Shown piece after piece: positions 61,918 to 64,000 of a stretch of 64,000 nt of DNA. The position numbers and the translations under genes are program-made. Numbering within the stretch: position 1 is the first letter of the stretch; each line of letters starts with the position of its first letter. Source of the stretch: Nocardia sputorum (GTDB taxonomy: Bacteria > Actinomycetota > Actinomycetes > Mycobacteriales > Mycobacteriaceae); assembly GCF_027924405.1 (NCBI RefSeq), contig NZ_AP026978.1, positions 7,130,001 through 7,194,000 on the forward strand, read 5' to 3'. The notes below the pieces were generated by a model, which was not told the origin of the DNA, did no database searches, and saw only the letters and a list, made by a program, of their open reading frames with translations.

Positions 61918-63519
61918 ATGCCTCGTCAAGCACGCATGCGGGGGACGGGAAAATGCGGCACGCGCCCGGGCGGCACCGGATCGGCGCCCGTCATGCTGAT
62001 CGGAGTCGGCATGATCGCCGGCGCCCTCTTCGCGGTCTCGGGTGGGCCGGTCGATACGCCGTATCGCCCCCTGGCCGGACCGGGGCACGGGCGGGGCATG
62101 AGCCAAGTCGGCGCCTTCGACCACGCGCGAGCGGGGTGGAGAGCCGAACACATACTCGCGCACTACTACCGTGGCGCGACGCTCGCCACCATCGCGCCCA
62201 CGGCCGTGCGGGTTCGCCTCATGGCGCGGGACGACTCCTCGCTGGGCGTCTTCGCGGCTGCCGGTCTGCGGGTTGCGGGCCGGGAGGTGGCGCCCGGCCA
62301 GGTTGCGCACCTGACGGCGCTGCCGGGCGGCGGCGCGAGCGTGGTCGTGACGGTCGGCTGCGACGGTGCGGTGCTATGGCAGGCGGCGACCGACGACCCT
62401 TGGATTCATCCGGTCGATCCCGAGCCGAACCGCCCGGCGGCGGAACATCTCACATTGTGCGGTGGTCCGGCGTATCGCGGCGCACTGGGCGTCGCCCTCG
62501 AGGACGGCGCGGCCCGCGTGGTCAACCAGGTGGACGTCGAGGACTATCTGCTCGGCGTGGTCCCGGCCGAGGTGCAGCCCAACTGGGCGGACAAGGGCGC
62601 GGCCGAGGCACTGCGGGCCCAGGCGATCGCGGCGCGCTCCTACGCCCTCGCCGAACAGCGCTACCCGTACGCGCAGACCTGCGATACGACCGCCTGCCAG
62701 AGGTATCCCGGTACCGCGCAGGAGGATCCGCGCACCGCGGCCGCCGTCGCGGCCACGACGGGTGCGGTCCTGCTGCGCGAGGGCCGGATCCTGCGAACGG
62801 AGTACTCCGCCGCACCCGGCGGAGCGGAGCCCACCGACATCCACACCTTGGATGTCGGACCCGCGCCGGAGGAGTTGGTCACCACCGCGCCCGCTGAAGA
62901 TCCCCGCACGCAGGTGGCGGTCACGCCCGGTTCGCCTGTGGATCCGCGTGGGCAGGTGGCGGTCACGCCCGGTTCGCCTGTGGATCCGCGTGGGCAGGTG
63001 GCGGTCACGCCCGGTTCGCCTGTGGATCCGCGTGGGCAGGTGGCGGTCACCCCCGGTTCGCCTGTGGATCCGCGTGGGCAGGTGGCGGTCACCCCCGGTT
63101 CGCCTGTGGATCCGCGTGGGCAGGTGGCGGTCACCCCCGGTTCGCCCGGGGGTCCCCGTGCGCAAGCGGCGGTCGCCGAATCGGCAGTCGATGCCGAGTA
63201 TCGCCGCATCGGCGGCGCCGCGAGCGGTATCGGGACGCCGCTCGGACCAGAGATGATCCTGCCGCAGCGCGCGGGCACCTACCGGATGTACACCAACGGC
63301 GTCATCATCGTGACGCCCACATTGGGCGCGCAGGTCGTGGACTACTCCCGCATGCTGCAAGAGGTCCCGGAATCCGCTGGATCGCAGGCCGTTTCCCCCA
63401 GCACGGCACCCGGCCCGGCTACGTCCAGCGCTGCTGCACCCAGGGGGATCGTGGCGCCTGAGGTCGGTGGCGTTCCCACGACTGATCAGGCGGGCACGCT
63501 CGGTGGTACGAGCTCGTAA
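61918..63519 (+). CDS. SpoIID/LytB-domain protein with tandem-repeat linker
   Basis: Protein of 533 aa with an N-terminal hydrophobic segment (VMLIGVGMIAGALFAV) and an exported SpoIID domain. The domain has GHGRGMSQVGAF, VNQVDVEDYLLGVVPAE, ALRAQAIAARSYAL and CDTTACQ. SpoIID proteins cut peptidoglycan glycans (lytic transglycosylase-like). Six 14-residue repeats (332-415) form a Pro-rich linker to a region with an LGFP-like IGTPLGPEMILPQR motif. ATG 61918 follows GGGAG. It is divergent from the amidase gene, so both probably act on the cell wall. Confidence 0.83.
   Translation: MPRQARMRGTGKCGTRPGGTGSAPVMLIGVGMIAGALFAVSGGPVDTPYRPLAGPGHGRGMSQVGAFDHARAGWRAEHILAHYYRGATLATIAPTAVRVRLMARDDSSLGVFAAAGLRVAGREVAPGQVAHLTALPGGGASVVVTVGCDGAVLWQAATDDPWIHPVDPEPNRPAAEHLTLCGGPAYRGALGVALEDGAARVVNQVDVEDYLLGVVPAEVQPNWADKGAAEALRAQAIAARSYALAEQRYPYAQTCDTTACQRYPGTAQEDPRTAAAVAATTGAVLLREGRILRTEYSAAPGGAEPTDIHTLDVGPAPEELVTTAPAEDPRTQVAVTPGSPVDPRGQVAVTPGSPVDPRGQVAVTPGSPVDPRGQVAVTPGSPVDPRGQVAVTPGSPVDPRGQVAVTPGSPGGPRAQAAVAESAVDAEYRRIGGAASGIGTPLGPEMILPQRAGTYRMYTNGVIIVTPTLGAQVVDYSRMLQEVPESAGSQAVSPSTAPGPATSSAAAPRGIVAPEVGGVPTTDQAGTLGGTSS
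62911..63162 (+). repeat. Six tandem 42-bp repeats within the SpoIID gene
   Basis: Units begin at 62911, 62953, 62995, 63037, 63079 and 63121 and encode QVAVTPGSPVDPRG. Copies are almost identical in DNA. The first three have ACGCCC and the last three ACCCCC at one site, and the sixth is degenerate at its end. The whole-codon length keeps the reading frame. Confidence 0.95.
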
Positions 63520-63718
63520 CTCGACCGAACTGCGGCAACCCTCTGGCGGGCGCTCACCGCGCGGCGATGCTCGGTACCGCGACCACTCTGAGCGACGCCC
63601 GGTCCATAGGGTGGTCCGCGCACCGCATGCCCCTGCTCGTCCTGGCCGGCGCTCGTCCGGTCCGCTCCCGCACCGGTATTTCGGTCAGGGTGAAATTGCC
63701 CCGCGAAAGCAGTTGACC

Positions 63719-63733
63719 TTGACGTAACGTCAA
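63719..63733 (+). promoter_or_regulatory. MerR-type operator/promoter palindrome
   Basis: TTGACGT-A-ACGTCAA is a perfect inverted repeat 48 bp before the MerR gene start, overlapping TTGAC -35-like elements. MerR-family proteins usually bind such symmetric sites in their own promoter. Confidence 0.6.
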
Positions 63734-63780
63734 CTTGCAAGCTGGTTACACCGACGAGAGCAAGAAACGAGGGGCAGGTC

Positions 63781-64000
63781 ATGCGGACCGGGGAATGGTC
63801 CATTCAGGATCTGGCGAAGGCGGCCGGTACCACCAGTCGCACGCTGCGCCACTACGGGCAGCTGGGGCTGTTGCCGCCCAGCCGGATCGGGGCCAACGGC
63901 TACCGCTACTACGACCAGGCCGCCCTCGTGCGGTTGCAACGCATCCTGCTGCTGCGTGAACTCGGCCTCGGCCTTCCGGTCATCGCCGAAGTCCTCGCCG
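63781..64000 (+). CDS. MerR-family transcriptional regulator (3' end outside window)
   Basis: The first 73 residues are visible and the gene runs off the window end. They contain the MerR winged helix: WSIQDLAKAAGTTSRTLRHYGQLGLLPPSR and NGYRYYDQAALVRLQRILLLRELGLGL. The TRTLRHY-type recognition segment and the spacing suit the TipA/SkgA-like subfamily. ATG 63781 follows GAGGGGCAGG. It probably regulates itself through the palindrome at 63719. Confidence 0.85.
   Translation, partial: MRTGEWSIQDLAKAAGTTSRTLRHYGQLGLLPPSRIGANGYRYYDQAALVRLQRILLLRELGLGLPVIAEVLA

Noticed and set aside
62911..63162. CRISPR array
   Set aside because: The repeats are directly adjacent without spacers and encode an in-frame protein linker.

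Overview
The window is GC-rich actinobacterial DNA that reads as the chromosome of a Nocardia-like member of the mycolic-acid bacteria (Mycobacteriales). Four gene types support this: a NamH-type Rieske/beta-lactamase-fold hydroxylase that makes N-glycolyl-muramic acid, an LGFP-repeat peptidoglycan amidase, a SpoIID/LGFP protein, and paired PlsC acyltransferases in an order I recall from the Mycobacterium tuberculosis Rv3811-Rv3818 region. The genus is an inference; no rRNA or tRNA gene was recognised.

Layout. 1-3.5 kb: the end of an MFS-like transporter, a DMT permease, a MauE-thioredoxin fusion and a small BP74-domain protein. 3.5-7.7 kb: namH with an upstream lipoprotein gene, divergent from two acyltransferases. 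7.8-10.5 kb: a UGT-type glycosyltransferase, a small unknown protein and an alpha/beta hydrolase preceded by four direct repeats at about 11-bp spacing. 10.6-32 kb: a large surface-polysaccharide locus. 32-37 kb: a Nudix/XRE gene pair divergent from three small unknown genes, then an AraC/NmrA divergent pair and a secreted protein. 37-40.4 kb: ectC with a threonine aldolase, and an SDR/HxlR divergent pair. 40.4-44 kb: a copper-export operon behind a CsoR-like operator. 44-48.5 kb: a frameshifted AhpD-like gene divergent from a TetR gene with three operators, a GntR-hydroxylase pair and a GNAT gene. 48.5-58 kb: an oligopeptide ABC operon with three tandem lipoprotein receptors. 58-64 kb: a HAD phosphatase, the amidase, the SpoIID protein with 42-bp tandem repeats, and the start of a MerR gene.

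How the genes work together. The polysaccharide locus has the parts of a Wzx/Wzy pathway: an initiating polyprenyl-phosphate sugar transferase, a nucleotide-sugar branch (nucleotidyltransferase, SDR, 3,5-epimerase-like protein, two sugar C-methyltransferase-like proteins, PIG-L deacetylase, class III aminotransferase), five glycosyltransferases, a flippase, a polymerase-like membrane protein and a Wzz/kinase-like protein whose P-loop is degenerate. A beta-helix lipoprotein and a double GNAT protein end the main operon. Eight successive genes there overlap by 4 nt, if the polymerase-like gene starts at a CTG. About 50 kb of this accessory material (7.7-58.2 kb) lies between two halves of a gene block that I remember as contiguous in mycobacteria. 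No integrase, transposase, CRISPR array or attachment site was seen.
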